Assembly (NCBI GenBank): GCA_947504725.1 | Contig: CANNHN010000001.1 | Coordinates: forward strand, 457,425 to 521,424 | Direction of reading: 5' to 3' | From: Bacteroidota bacterium | GTDB lineage: Bacteria; Bacteroidota; Bacteroidia; 2-12-FULL-35-15 | DNA length: 64,000 nucleotides | Part shown: positions 25,512 to 34,102 of the stretch, one piece after another | Layout: each line of letters starts with the position of its first letter | Numbering within the stretch: position 1 is the first letter of the stretch | The notes under the pieces: model-generated | Databases searched by the model: none | Seen by the model: only the letters and a program-made list of their open reading frames with translations | Told to the model about the DNA's origin: nothing | Program-made: the position numbers and the translations under genes

Positions 25512-26225
25512 ATGCCGAATCAAACATTCGCTTTTAAACAGTTTAAAATAGTACAAGATAAGTGCGCTATGAAAGTAGGCACTGATGCTGTTTTATTAGG
25601 CTCTTGGGTGAATGCTTCCAATGCAAAAACCATTTTAGATATCGGTACTGGTACAGGAATTATCGCCATGATGCTTGCTCAAAAATCGTCTGCCCGTATT
25701 GATGCTATCGATATCGACTTAAATGCATTTATACAAGCAACAGAAAATGTAAACGATTGCAACTGGAAAGAAAGAATAGACATTCATCATATTTCACTTC
25801 AACAGTTTGCAAAAGAAAGCGATCATAAATATGATTTGATTGTAAGCAATCCTCCTTATTTTGTTGATTCTTCAAAAGCTTCAGAAGAATCACGCACAAA
25901 TGCTCGTCACACCGATCAACTTCCTTTTAAAGATTTACTGGATGGTGTTTTACAATTATTAAATCCGAACGGAAAATTTTATGTGATTTTACCTACTAAA
26001 GAAAGTGAGCTTTTTAGAGAACATGCGGAAAAGCACAAACTATTTTTAACAAAAGTCACCAAAGTGATTACTAGAACAGACAAACCCGAGAAACGTTTGC
26101 TCATGCGTTTTGAATTTATTCAACGTGCTTTTTCAGAAGATTCAATCACCATCGAAAAAGATGAAAGACATTCCTACACGGATGAATATAAAGAGTTGAC
26201 AAAGGATTATTATTTAGCGTTTTAA
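25512..26225 (+). CDS. trmN6: tRNA1(Val) (adenine37-N6)-methyltransferase
   Basis: A 237-residue Rossmann methyltransferase. Family-specific N-terminus TFAFKQFKIVQDKCAMKVGTDAVLLG (split: FKQF, KVGTDAVLLG at ~21-30), SAM motif I LDIGTGTGI (~42-50) and the catalytic N113-P-P-Y116 motif for adenine N6 methylation. This matches the YfiC/TrmN6 family, which modifies A37 of tRNA1(Val). The start is ATG at 25512. It is convergent with the saccharopine dehydrogenase-like gene and overlaps its end by 4 bases. Confidence 0.88.
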   Translation: MPNQTFAFKQFKIVQDKCAMKVGTDAVLLGSWVNASNAKTILDIGTGTGIIAMMLAQKSSARIDAIDIDLNAFIQATENVNDCNWKERIDIHHISLQQFAKESDHKYDLIVSNPPYFVDSSKASEESRTNARHTDQLPFKDLLDGVLQLLNPNGKFYVILPTKESELFREHAEKHKLFLTKVTKVITRTDKPEKRLLMRFEFIQRAFSEDSITIEKDERHSYTDEYKELTKDYYLAF

Positions 26226-27547
26226 CTCTCCTTCTCCACAAACTTCACTCCCAACGTTTCCAATTCAGCCAATACAGGTTCGTAAATTTCTTTAGTAGTT
26301 GGAATTATCACTCCTCTTGCTTTTATTTTTCCTTGCAGAATAAGTTTTGCTGAAATGGCTAATGGCAAACCCACTGTCTTCGCCATTGCAGTGTAAGTTT
26401 GGTCTTCGCCTTTTACAACCAAAGAAGAAGTAATATTTTTAGTTTGCCCGTTCAACAAATATTCAAATTCATGTTGCATCACAATCATGTCTTTGTCATT
26501 TTCTTTCAGCAACCATTTTTCTTCCAATAAATCTTGTAAAATTTGTGCAGGAGTAGCATCTTTGAAACGAATTTTTCTGTCGGACAAAACTTCCAACCAC
26601 TCTATCTTACTAAGCGTTTCAGCATCCATTTCATTTCCCATAAAAGCAACTAACTTTTCTTTAACCGATTGTTTTCCAATTGGAAGAAACGCTTCAATTA
26701 ATTGTTTGTATGTTAAAGAATCAGATGCCTCAATTTTATATGAATCATCTGTCAATCCCAACTTCACGAATACATTCCAAGCTTTGCAATAACCCGGCAT
26801 ACGCAATGTTCCGCGTAACATGGTTGGGATTTTTTCTAAATTATAAATTTTACGATAAGATAACGAATCACGATTTGCATAGGCTTCAAATTTTCCATAA
26901 CCCTCCATTTCAACTGGACATATTTGAGTAAACAATCGGTTATAAGGAATGTATTTATATTGACCATCTTCAATAAACTGAGCAGTTCCTTGTCCGGCCA
27001 AAACTACATTGCGTGGATTCCAAGAAAACTTATAACCCCATGGATTGTCATTATATTCGGGAGCAACCAAGCCACCACAAAAAGATTGAAAGGAAGTTAA
27101 TTCGCCTCCCTGTTCATGAATATGGTCAATCACTTTCATTGCAGAAGCGTGATCAATACCCGGATCCAGGCCAATTTCGTTCATTAAAATAATTCCAGCA
27201 GCTTTTGCTTCTGCATCCAACTCTTTCATTTCTTTAGAAACATAAGACGCTGTTGCTAAATGTTTTTTGAATTTCACGCAATCCTTTGCAACATTCAAAT
27301 GCATAAATGCGGGAAGCATTGAGATGACAATATCTGCTTTTTTTATTTCTTCTTCTCTTTGTTTATCATTGTTAATATCAAATTGAATGGCTCTCGCATT
27401 TGCATGTCCAGCCGTTTTTTGTTTTACAATATCCAACGAAACATCACCTATAGTAACTGACCAGTTCTCTTTAACTGAATGAGTTAATAGGTAATTAATG
27501 AGTGAGGATGCTGAGCGACCTGCACCAATGACGAAAATATTTTGCAT
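26222..27547 (-). CDS. Saccharopine dehydrogenase family protein
   Basis: A 441-residue protein from the ATG at 27547, chosen because the Rossmann strand MQNIFVIGAGRSASS begins there; 12 extra upstream codons are not conserved-looking. The NAD(P)-binding site is G-A-G-R-S-A (8-13), and the saccharopine-binding region includes GLDPGIDHASAM and FCGGLVAPEYNDNPWGYKFSW, typical of LYS9-type saccharopine reductase/dehydrogenases. The likely reaction is interconversion of saccharopine with aminoadipate semialdehyde and glutamate, in lysine degradation or a related pathway. No other lysine-pathway genes are adjacent. Confidence 0.85.
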   Translation of the reverse strand: MQNIFVIGAGRSASSLINYLLTHSVKENWSVTIGDVSLDIVKQKTAGHANARAIQFDINNDKQREEEIKKADIVISMLPAFMHLNVAKDCVKFKKHLATASYVSKEMKELDAEAKAAGIILMNEIGLDPGIDHASAMKVIDHIHEQGGELTSFQSFCGGLVAPEYNDNPWGYKFSWNPRNVVLAGQGTAQFIEDGQYKYIPYNRLFTQICPVEMEGYGKFEAYANRDSLSYRKIYNLEKIPTMLRGTLRMPGYCKAWNVFVKLGLTDDSYKIEASDSLTYKQLIEAFLPIGKQSVKEKLVAFMGNEMDAETLSKIEWLEVLSDRKIRFKDATPAQILQDLLEEKWLLKENDKDMIVMQHEFEYLLNGQTKNITSSLVVKGEDQTYTAMAKTVGLPLAISAKLILQGKIKARGVIIPTTKEIYEPVLAELETLGVKFVEKES

Positions 27548-27646
27548 AAATAATTGGAATTTAATGCGAAGATAGCAATTCAAACAAATAGTTTATTATG
27601 AAAATGATTCCATTTTTTTGACTAAGTTTTTACTTACCTTTGGAGC

Positions 27647-28054
27647 ATGCAAAAACGTTTTTTAGTATTTAGTGGATTTTCGGGAGCTATCGGAGTTGCT
27701 TTAGGAGCAATGGCTGCACATTTTTTAAAATCGAAACTGGAAACTGGCTTAATAACCGAAACGAATCTACAAGCTTTTGAAACGGCTGCAAAGTACCAAC
27801 TCTATCACAGTTTAGCACTTTTCGCAATTGCCATTTTTGTAGATAAATTTGACAGTAAATTAATAGCCAAAGCAGGCTATTGTTTTATGGCTGGAATTGT
27901 ACTTTTCTCAGGCTCTCTATATCTTTTAACTACTTCTAAATTAATGGGCTTAGGCGATATGCGCTGGTTGGGTCCAATTACTCCAATCGGAGGCGTTTTC
28001 TTTATCGTTGGATGGTTACTGATTGCATTTGCAGGTATGAAGAAAAACAAATAA
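27647..28054 (+). CDS. DUF423 family small membrane protein
   Basis: A 135-residue protein with four transmembrane segments. The family signature is evident: FSGAIGVALGAMAAHFLK near the N-terminus, FETAAKYQLYHSLALFAIA in the middle and ITPIGGVFFIVGWL near the end. DUF423 (YwdK/YgdD) proteins are widespread inner membrane proteins of unknown function. It is divergent from the saccharopine dehydrogenase-like gene and 24 bases upstream of the carboxypeptidase gene, likely co-transcribed. Confidence 0.88.
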   Translation: MQKRFLVFSGFSGAIGVALGAMAAHFLKSKLETGLITETNLQAFETAAKYQLYHSLALFAIAIFVDKFDSKLIAKAGYCFMAGIVLFSGSLYLLTTSKLMGLGDMRWLGPITPIGGVFFIVGWLLIAFAGMKKNK

Positions 28055-28078
28055 TATTCTTAACGAATAAATTTTAAA

Positions 28079-29569
28079 ATGACGAATTACTCTAAATACA
28101 GAGGGATGATGCGGAAAATAGCAGACATCCAATATGCTTCAGCTGTTTTAAACTGGGATCAAGAAACGTATATGCCTCCGAAAGGTGCTACTTTTCGTGC
28201 TCAACAACTATCAACTTTAGCTGGAATTGGTCATGAATTGTCTACTTCCAAAGAACTTGGTGAACTTTTAAATACTCTTTCTTCGGACGCTTCTCTTTCA
28301 GAAAAAGAAAAAAGGAATATTAAGCAATCGTTGAAAAATTATAATGACAACTTAAAATACACAACTGAATTTGTTCAAGAACTGAGTAAAACAATTTCAG
28401 AAACCTTCCAGGCATGGCAAAAAGCAAAAGAAGTAAACAATTTTGCATTGTATGCTCCGCATTTGGAAAAACTAGTAGAATTAAAAAGACAAGAATGTAA
28501 ATTTTTAGGAACATTTGCTCATCCATACGATGCATTGTTGAATCAATACGAACCGGGAGCAAAAACGGCCGACCTAGAAACACTTTTTACTGATGTAAGG
28601 AACCAACTTGTGACTTTCGTAAAGAAAATCGCTGCAAAGCCTCAAAACACCGATAACTTTATGTTTTTGCAATTTGATAAGACAAAGCAATGGGAGTTAG
28701 GATTGGATTTACTAAAACAAATGGGTTATGATTTTGATGCAGGACGTCAAGATGCCTCTTCTCATCCGTTCACAACTAATTTCAGTTCAGAAGATGTTAG
28801 AGTAACAACTCGTATTAACGAAACAGATTTAAACGAAATGATTTGGAGCTGTATTCACGAAGGTGGACATGCTTTGTATGAACAAGGATTGCCCTCAGAA
28901 GAATATGGCTTACCGTCTGGAGAATATGTTTCATTGGGAATTCATGAATCACAATCACGACTTTGGGAAAACAACGTGGGCAGAAGCTTAGCTTATTGGA
29001 AAGGAAATTTTTCTAAATTACAAACAGCTTTTCCTGAAAATTTAAAATCTATAAATTTTGAAGATTTTTACAAAGCAATGAACATTGTAAAGCCTTCATT
29101 AATTAGAACTTCTGCGGATGAATTGACTTATCATTTTCATGTATTGATTCGTTTTGAAATTGAAAAGGCTTTGATTGAAGGAACTATAGAAGTAAAAGAT
29201 TTGCCAAACTATTGGAATGCCAAGTACAAAGAGTATTTGGGATTGGATGTTCCAAGCGATTCGAAAGGGGTTTTGCAAGATATTCATTGGAGTCACGGAA
29301 GTTTTGGATATTTCCCTACCTACTCACTTGGCAGTTTTTATGCTGCACAATTTTTCAACCAAGCTAAAAAAGAAATAACAGACTTAGAATTCGAAATTGA
29401 AAAAGGTAATTCCAAACCACTACTCGATTGGCTAAGGGGGAATGTCCATCAATATGGCAAATTCTATTCAGCGGAAGAATTATGTATTAAAATTACTGGT
29501 GAAAAGCTGAATTTCAAGTACTTCATGGACTACGCAACAAAAAAATACACACAATTGTATAATTTGTAA
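28079..29569 (+). CDS. M32 family (Taq-type) metallocarboxypeptidase
   Basis: A 496-residue zinc carboxypeptidase. The active site H260-E261-G-G-H264 (IHEGGHALYEQG) and the third zinc ligand E290 in GIHESQSRLWEN are intact, as are the family blocks LNWDQETYMP (26-35) and SSHPFTT (228-234). It removes C-terminal residues from peptides in the cytoplasm. No signal peptide is present. It follows the DUF423 gene closely; a 234-base AT-rich region then precedes pckA. Confidence 0.93.
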   Translation: MTNYSKYRGMMRKIADIQYASAVLNWDQETYMPPKGATFRAQQLSTLAGIGHELSTSKELGELLNTLSSDASLSEKEKRNIKQSLKNYNDNLKYTTEFVQELSKTISETFQAWQKAKEVNNFALYAPHLEKLVELKRQECKFLGTFAHPYDALLNQYEPGAKTADLETLFTDVRNQLVTFVKKIAAKPQNTDNFMFLQFDKTKQWELGLDLLKQMGYDFDAGRQDASSHPFTTNFSSEDVRVTTRINETDLNEMIWSCIHEGGHALYEQGLPSEEYGLPSGEYVSLGIHESQSRLWENNVGRSLAYWKGNFSKLQTAFPENLKSINFEDFYKAMNIVKPSLIRTSADELTYHFHVLIRFEIEKALIEGTIEVKDLPNYWNAKYKEYLGLDVPSDSKGVLQDIHWSHGSFGYFPTYSLGSFYAAQFFNQAKKEITDLEFEIEKGNSKPLLDWLRGNVHQYGKFYSAEELCIKITGEKLNFKYFMDYATKKYTQLYNL

Positions 29570-29750
29570 ACTGCCTTAGAATACATTCTATTTATCGAAT
29601 ATTTATCAACACTTCTTATTCACAATTCGATTCACATAATCAATATAACTAATTGATTATTAATATTTTAATATCTTAAAGTAAAATATATTTTAAAAGT
29701 TAAAAACTATATTTTAGTCGAAAAAATGGCTATTCATCGCCTAAGTTTAC

Positions 29751-29758
29751 TACTTTTG
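29751..29758 (+). promoter_or_regulatory. -7 box TACTTTTG of pckA
   Basis: Exact TAnnTTTG match 45 bases before the pckA start. No clear TTG is found at the -33 position, and the upstream ~150 bases are very AT-rich. Confidence 0.5.
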
Positions 29759-29802
29759 TGCTTTCATTTTTACAAAAACCATAAACACTAAAAAATCTAG
29801 AA

Positions 29803-31416
29803 ATGAACGAATTTGGAATAAAGGGTAAGAATTCAAGTATCGCTAGTTTAGGACTTGAGAACGTATCAGCAGCTTATTGGAATTTGAATCCTGCAGAATT
29901 AGTAGAAGAAACAATTGTGCGAGGAGAAGGAATGCTTACCGATTCTGGAGCATTAGCAGTAGACACAGGAGAGTTTACTGGAAGATCACCAAAAGATAAA
30001 TTTATTGTAGAAGACTCAATAACCAAAGACACAATTTGGTGGGGCGATGTAAATTTTAAATTTGATGCTACTAAATTTGACGCACTTTACAACAGAGTTT
30101 GTGCATACTTAGGAGGCAAAGAAGTTTACGTTCGCGACTCTTATGCATGTGCTGATCCGAAATACCGCTTAAACATTCGCGTGGTGACTGAGTATCCTTG
30201 GTCGAACCTTTTCGCAAACAACTTATTCTTGCGCCCAACTCATGATGAAATCATGAACTTTGAGGCTGAGTGGACAATCATTTGTGCACCAGGATTCAGA
30301 GCAAACCCTGCCATTGACGGAACGCGTCAACACAACTTCACTATTTTAAACATGACTAAGAAGGTTATTTTAATTGGTGGTTCAGGATATACAGGCGAAA
30401 TCAAAAAAGGAATTTTCTCATTATTAAATTATATTTTACCTCACGAAAAAGGAGTTTTATCAATGCATTGCTCTGCAAACATTGGTAAAGATGGCGATAC
30501 AGCTATCTTCTTTGGTTTGTCTGGAACAGGGAAAACAACTTTATCAGCAGATCCAAACCGAGGTTTGATTGGTGATGATGAGCATGGCTGGAGCAACGAA
30601 GGCGTATTCAACTTCGAAGGTGGATGTTATGCTAAATGTGTGGATTTGACAAAAGAGAAAGAGCCTGAAATTTTCGGAGCTGTTAAATTTGGTGCTTTGT
30701 TAGAAAACATCGAATACTACGAAAACACATCTTCTGTTGACTTTTCGAACATTTCAAAAACTGAAAACACACGTGTTGGGTATCCAATCAACTTCATTCA
30801 TAATGCAGTTGAACCTTCTGTAGGAAATGTTCCAAAAAATATTTTCTTCTTAACATGCGATGCTTATGGTGTGTTGCCTCCAATTTCTAAATTGACTACT
30901 GGACAAGCAATGTATCACTTCATTTCAGGGTACACAGCAAAAGTTGCTGGAACAGAGATGGGAATTACGGAGCCAACTTTAACATTCTCTGCATGTTTCG
31001 GAAAAGTATTCTTGCCTTTACACCCAACAAAATACGCTGAATTATTAGGAAAGAAATTAACCGAAAACAAAGTAAACGTTTGGTTAATCAACACTGGTTG
31101 GTCAGGCGGTGCATTCGGTGTTGGTAGCCGTATGAAATTATCGTACACACGTGCGATGATCACTGCAGCATTAACTGGCAAATTAGACAGCATCAAATTT
31201 GAAACACTTCCTGTATTTGGATTACAAATGCCAACAGAGTGTCCAGATGTTCCTGCAGATATCTTAAACCCTCGTAAAACATGGGCTGACAAAGATGCTT
31301 ACGATGCTACTGCAAATAAATTAGCAGCATCATTCAATAAAAACTTTGAGCAATACGCAAGTGCTGCAAACGAAGAAATTTTAGCAGCAGCTCCTAAATC
31401 ACTTGTAAAAGCTTAA
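29803..31416 (+). CDS. pckA: Phosphoenolpyruvate carboxykinase (ATP)
   Basis: A 537-residue enzyme of standard length. The kinase P-loop is GLSGTGKTT (238-246), the kinase-2 motif lies in LIGDDEHGW, and GEFTGRSPKDKF (57-68) supplies the oxaloacetate-binding Arg. It converts oxaloacetate plus ATP to PEP plus CO2, the entry to gluconeogenesis. It is a monocistronic gene with its own promoter and a strong terminator. The class I aldolase encoded 5.5 kb downstream serves the same pathway. Confidence 0.97.
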   Translation: MNEFGIKGKNSSIASLGLENVSAAYWNLNPAELVEETIVRGEGMLTDSGALAVDTGEFTGRSPKDKFIVEDSITKDTIWWGDVNFKFDATKFDALYNRVCAYLGGKEVYVRDSYACADPKYRLNIRVVTEYPWSNLFANNLFLRPTHDEIMNFEAEWTIICAPGFRANPAIDGTRQHNFTILNMTKKVILIGGSGYTGEIKKGIFSLLNYILPHEKGVLSMHCSANIGKDGDTAIFFGLSGTGKTTLSADPNRGLIGDDEHGWSNEGVFNFEGGCYAKCVDLTKEKEPEIFGAVKFGALLENIEYYENTSSVDFSNISKTENTRVGYPINFIHNAVEPSVGNVPKNIFFLTCDAYGVLPPISKLTTGQAMYHFISGYTAKVAGTEMGITEPTLTFSACFGKVFLPLHPTKYAELLGKKLTENKVNVWLINTGWSGGAFGVGSRMKLSYTRAMITAALTGKLDSIKFETLPVFGLQMPTECPDVPADILNPRKTWADKDAYDATANKLAASFNKNFEQYASAANEEILAAAPKSLVKA

Positions 31417-31443
31417 GATTTTATACTCCATTAAATTATTTAT

Positions 31444-31476
31444 AAAAAAGCCCTTCCGAAATGGAAGGGCTTTTTT
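31444..31476 (+). terminator. pckA rho-independent terminator
   Basis: AAAAAAGCCCTTCC and GGAAGGGCTTTTTT pair perfectly over 14 bp around a 5-base loop (gaaat), with a T tract. It lies 28 bases after the pckA stop codon. Confidence 0.92.
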
Positions 31477-31518
31477 ATTTACTTCCAGCGATATTGATGA
31501 ATTTAACTCAAATCAATT

Positions 31519-31546
31519 CCCTCTTTGAAAAGAGGGCTAGGGAGAT
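31519..31546. repeat. CCCTCTTT hairpin repeat upstream of rsmE
   Basis: CCCTCTTT-GA-AAAGAGGG is a perfect 8-bp hairpin followed by CTAGGGAG. Similar CTCTTT/AAAGAG segments recur in Bacteroidota intergenic regions from memory, but only one copy is in this window. Confidence 0.4.
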
Positions 31547-31576
31547 TGAAGCAAATGATTATAACGTAGATTTATT

Positions 31577-31584
31577 TACATTTG
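31577..31584 (+). promoter_or_regulatory. -7 box TACATTTG upstream of rsmE
   Basis: Exact TAnnTTTG match followed by C, 18 bases before the ATG at 31602. It supports that ATG as the start because a longer open frame would begin upstream of the promoter box. Confidence 0.5.
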
Positions 31585-31601
31585 CAAAACCAAACCCCAT
31601 T

Positions 31602-32312
31602 ATGCACCTATTCTACACACCTGATATCAACTCTAACACCTACACCCTCAACGAAGAGGAAAGCAAGCACTGTGTTCGTGTGTTACGTTTAAACGAGGGC
31701 GATAAAATTCAATTGATTGATGGTGTTGGCGGATTTTACGATGCAGAGATAACAGATAACAATCCAAAACGTTGCTCCGTAAAAATAATTGAACATAAAA
31801 AGGAAGTTGGAAAACGCAACTGGCAATTGCACATTGCTATTGCTCCAACTAAAAACATGGACCGACTAGAATGGTTTGTAGAAAAAGCAACAGAGATGGG
31901 AATTGATGAAGTATCACTAATTGATTGCAAAAACTCCGAACGAACAATTGTAAAGATCGATCGTATCCAAAAAGTGGCTATTTCAGCCATTAAACAAAGT
32001 TTAAAAGCATATCTTCCTAAAATTAATGAAGTGGCTGACTTTAAAAAGTTCATCGCTTCAGCGAAAGATTTTAAGGGTGAGAAATTCATTGCTCATTGCC
32101 AGAAAACAGGATTGCCTCATATTAAATCTCAATACACATCTAAACAAAACGCATTGGTTCTTATCGGACCCGAAGGTGATTTCACTATTGAAGAAGTAAA
32201 ATTCGCTTTGGATAACGGTTTTAAAGAAATTAGTTTAGGAGAAAGTAGATTGAGAACTGAAACGGCTGCGTTGTATGCTTGTGCCACTATAAACATCTTA
32301 AACAATGACTAA
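31602..32312 (+). CDS. rsmE: 16S rRNA (uracil1498-N3)-methyltransferase
   Basis: A 236-residue SPOUT methyltransferase. The PUA-like N-terminus is MHLFYTP...EEESKHCVRVLRLNEGD. The SAM-binding knot is visible in KNMDRLEWFVEKATEMG, LIGPEGDFTIEEV and LGESRLRTETAALYA (residues ~205-222). It methylates U1498 of 16S rRNA. The start is ATG at 31602; the open frame extends 47 codons upstream to 31461, but that part lies in the pckA terminator and promoter region. It overlaps the next gene by 8 bases. Confidence 0.93.
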   Translation: MHLFYTPDINSNTYTLNEEESKHCVRVLRLNEGDKIQLIDGVGGFYDAEITDNNPKRCSVKIIEHKKEVGKRNWQLHIAIAPTKNMDRLEWFVEKATEMGIDEVSLIDCKNSERTIVKIDRIQKVAISAIKQSLKAYLPKINEVADFKKFIASAKDFKGEKFIAHCQKTGLPHIKSQYTSKQNALVLIGPEGDFTIEEVKFALDNGFKEISLGESRLRTETAALYACATINILNND

Positions 32313-33129
32313 CTATCCATTTTTCAAAAAACTGATTCATTCGTTTTACTCAAAAGAACTTTACGCATTTGTAGGAAGACAGAATACTAGTGGAATAGGA
32401 ATAAAATATTTATTTTTTCTTCTTTGTATTTTTTGGATTCCGGAAATGGTAAAACTGCACGTTAGCATCAGTGACTCTATAAAAAATGAACTTCCGGTCT
32501 TCCTAGAAAAATTCCCTGTAATAACCATCAAAAATGGAGTTACCTCTATTGACAAACCTTCTCCATATATTATAAAAGATGATGAAACAGGGAATGATCT
32601 AATGATTTTTGACATGTCTGGTGAAAACACTTCACTGGAGAATACCGAAGCTCAGCTATTGCTGACAGCTTCAACATTTATATACAGAAAGAGTGCAATG
32701 GAAACCAGAGAATACGACCTTTCTAATATAAATGACTTTAGCTTAACGCATGAAAAAATCAGGTCATGGGCCGAAATAGGAAATTATATTTCGATACTCC
32801 TTTATCTTTTAATCATCCCATGCGCACTTTTATATCGGATGTTTCTAGTCTTAATCTATTCTTTGGTTGGATTAATTATTCAGGCGATTCTACAAACAAA
32901 ATATTCTTTCGGAAAAATTTACCATTTAGCTGTGATTGCTATAACACCTGCTTTCGTTGCTGATAAACTGTTAGGCTATTTCGATATAGACTTCTTCGGG
33001 TGGTCTTTATTGTGTTTTATGATTTCAATAGGATATCTTTTCTTTGCATTAAAATCAAATAAAGATGCCGACCAATTATCTTCTTCTGAATTCGGAACAA
33101 ATGATGGAAGTAGCAATAGCAGCATTTAA
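32305..33129 (+). CDS. DUF1189-like membrane protein
   Basis: A 274-residue membrane protein. It opens with FFKKLIHSFYSKELYAFVG, the pattern seen at the start of DUF1189 proteins, then TM1 (~31-45), an extracytoplasmic loop (~55-155) with VFLEKFPVITIKNG and SPYIIKDDETG, and four further TM segments (~160-255). The function is unknown. It overlaps rsmE by 8 bases (coupled). Its 3' end overlaps the convergent TrmH-type gene by 54 bases, an unusually long antisense overlap. Confidence 0.7.
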   Translation: MTNYPFFKKLIHSFYSKELYAFVGRQNTSGIGIKYLFFLLCIFWIPEMVKLHVSISDSIKNELPVFLEKFPVITIKNGVTSIDKPSPYIIKDDETGNDLMIFDMSGENTSLENTEAQLLLTASTFIYRKSAMETREYDLSNINDFSLTHEKIRSWAEIGNYISILLYLLIIPCALLYRMFLVLIYSLVGLIIQAILQTKYSFGKIYHLAVIAITPAFVADKLLGYFDIDFFGWSLLCFMISIGYLFFALKSNKDADQLSSSEFGTNDGSSNSSI

Positions 33130-33864
33130 AGATTCCGCCTCTCCTCCACCCGATTTATAATGTGAGAATGATGGAATACTTATTTTATCAGTAATTAAAT
33201 TTTGAACTTCCTCGGAAATCCCACGCGACTCATTCCCAATAACAATAAGCCCTTCCGAAGATAGCTTTTCTGTGTAAATATTTTTTCCTTCCAACAAAGC
33301 TCCATATATTTTTGGCTTCCCTTCGACTCCGCTCAGGGTGACGCCCGTCCTTTGCTGCTTAAGGAAGTCAATAAGATTTATATAATGCACTTTTATACGA
33401 GCAATAGAACCCATCGTTGCCTGAACAACTTTCGGATTAAACGCATCCACTGTTTCGGAGCTGCACACAATGTTTTCTATTCCAAACCAATCTGCAATTC
33501 GGATAATCGTTCCTAAATTTCCTGGATCTTTAATATCATCCAACACCAATGTTAACTTACCTTTCAAAGATTCGCTATCTAAAAAATAGTTGGGAGTTTC
33601 ACAAACAGCTAATACTTCATTTGCTTTTGTTAACGAAGAAATGCGTTCCAATTCATTTTCTTTTATTTCAAATCGCTCAACTGTAGAAGGAATTACATTG
33701 TTTCTTAAAAAATCGGACGTTGCATACACTTGCTTTACAACAATAGAAGAATTCAATAATTCAGGCACAATTTTCGCTCCTTCAGCTATGAACAACTGAT
33801 GCTCTTCTCTGTATTTTTTTTGCTTTAAAGAGTTGATGAAACTGATTTGGCTTTTTGATAACAT
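33076..33864 (-). CDS. TrmH/SpoU family RNA 2'-O-methyltransferase carrying a repeat insertion
   Basis: A 262-residue protein from the ATG at 33864 (MLSKSQISFINSLKQKKYR). It has an N-terminal substrate-binding domain (~1-90) and a SpoU knot with motif 1 LDDIKDPGNLGTIIRIADWFG, motif 2 VIGNESRGIS and motif 3 SIPS...AESLNAAIATSI. It methylates rRNA or tRNA 2'-OH; the target is unknown. Residues ~177-189 (TGVTLSGVEGK) are encoded by a REP-like repeat inserted in frame between otherwise conserved segments. The 3' end overlaps the convergent DUF1189 gene by 54 bases. Confidence 0.88.
   Translation of the reverse strand: MLSKSQISFINSLKQKKYREEHQLFIAEGAKIVPELLNSSIVVKQVYATSDFLRNNVIPSTVERFEIKENELERISSLTKANEVLAVCETPNYFLDSESLKGKLTLVLDDIKDPGNLGTIIRIADWFGIENIVCSSETVDAFNPKVVQATMGSIARIKVHYINLIDFLKQQRTGVTLSGVEGKPKIYGALLEGKNIYTEKLSSEGLIVIGNESRGISEEVQNLITDKISIPSFSHYKSGGGEAESLNAAIATSIICSEFRRR
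33319..33343. repeat. REP-like palindrome inside the TrmH-type coding sequence
   Basis: CCCTTCGACTCCGCTCAGGG followed by TGACG is a REP-like motif with complementary CCCT/AGGG ends. Read on the minus strand it encodes LSGVEG within the methyltransferase. A related motif is part of the rpsP terminator. Confidence 0.6.
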
Positions 33865-33892
33865 AATGTTTGGTACTACTAAGTTTAAAATT

Positions 33893-34027
33893 TTAAACAC
33901 ATAGGCACATAGTTTTAAAAAATAAAAAAATAAATTCCATAGATGAAGCAAGCTTCATTCACATAGAGCTATGTGCTTCTATATAAAGCTTAAGCTTCTT
34001 CTTTTTCTATGTGTCTATGTGTTAAAA
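33893..34027. repeat. MITE-like element A, copy 3 (~135 bp, opposite orientation)
   Basis: Ends TTTAAACACATAGGCACATAG and CTATGTGTCTATGTGTT. Its reverse complement aligns with copies 1 and 2 including both inner palindromes (GAAGCTTAAGCTT; GAAGCTTGCTTC). It lies between the divergent TrmH-type gene and tamL. Confidence 0.75.
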
Positions 34028-34102
34028 AAATGCGAATCACTATTGTTAACCACAAATGTAGTAATTTAGTAGCCTGAGTACAGTACAATTTTATCATTGA
34101 GC

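Noticed and set aside
25360..25551. Short coding frame upstream of trmN6
   Set aside because: It lies in the GATGGAAGATGG-type repeat and overlaps the real gene start; no protein features.
31461..31601. 47-codon N-terminal extension of rsmE
   Set aside because: It starts inside the pckA terminator and precedes the -7 box; the family sequence begins at 31602.
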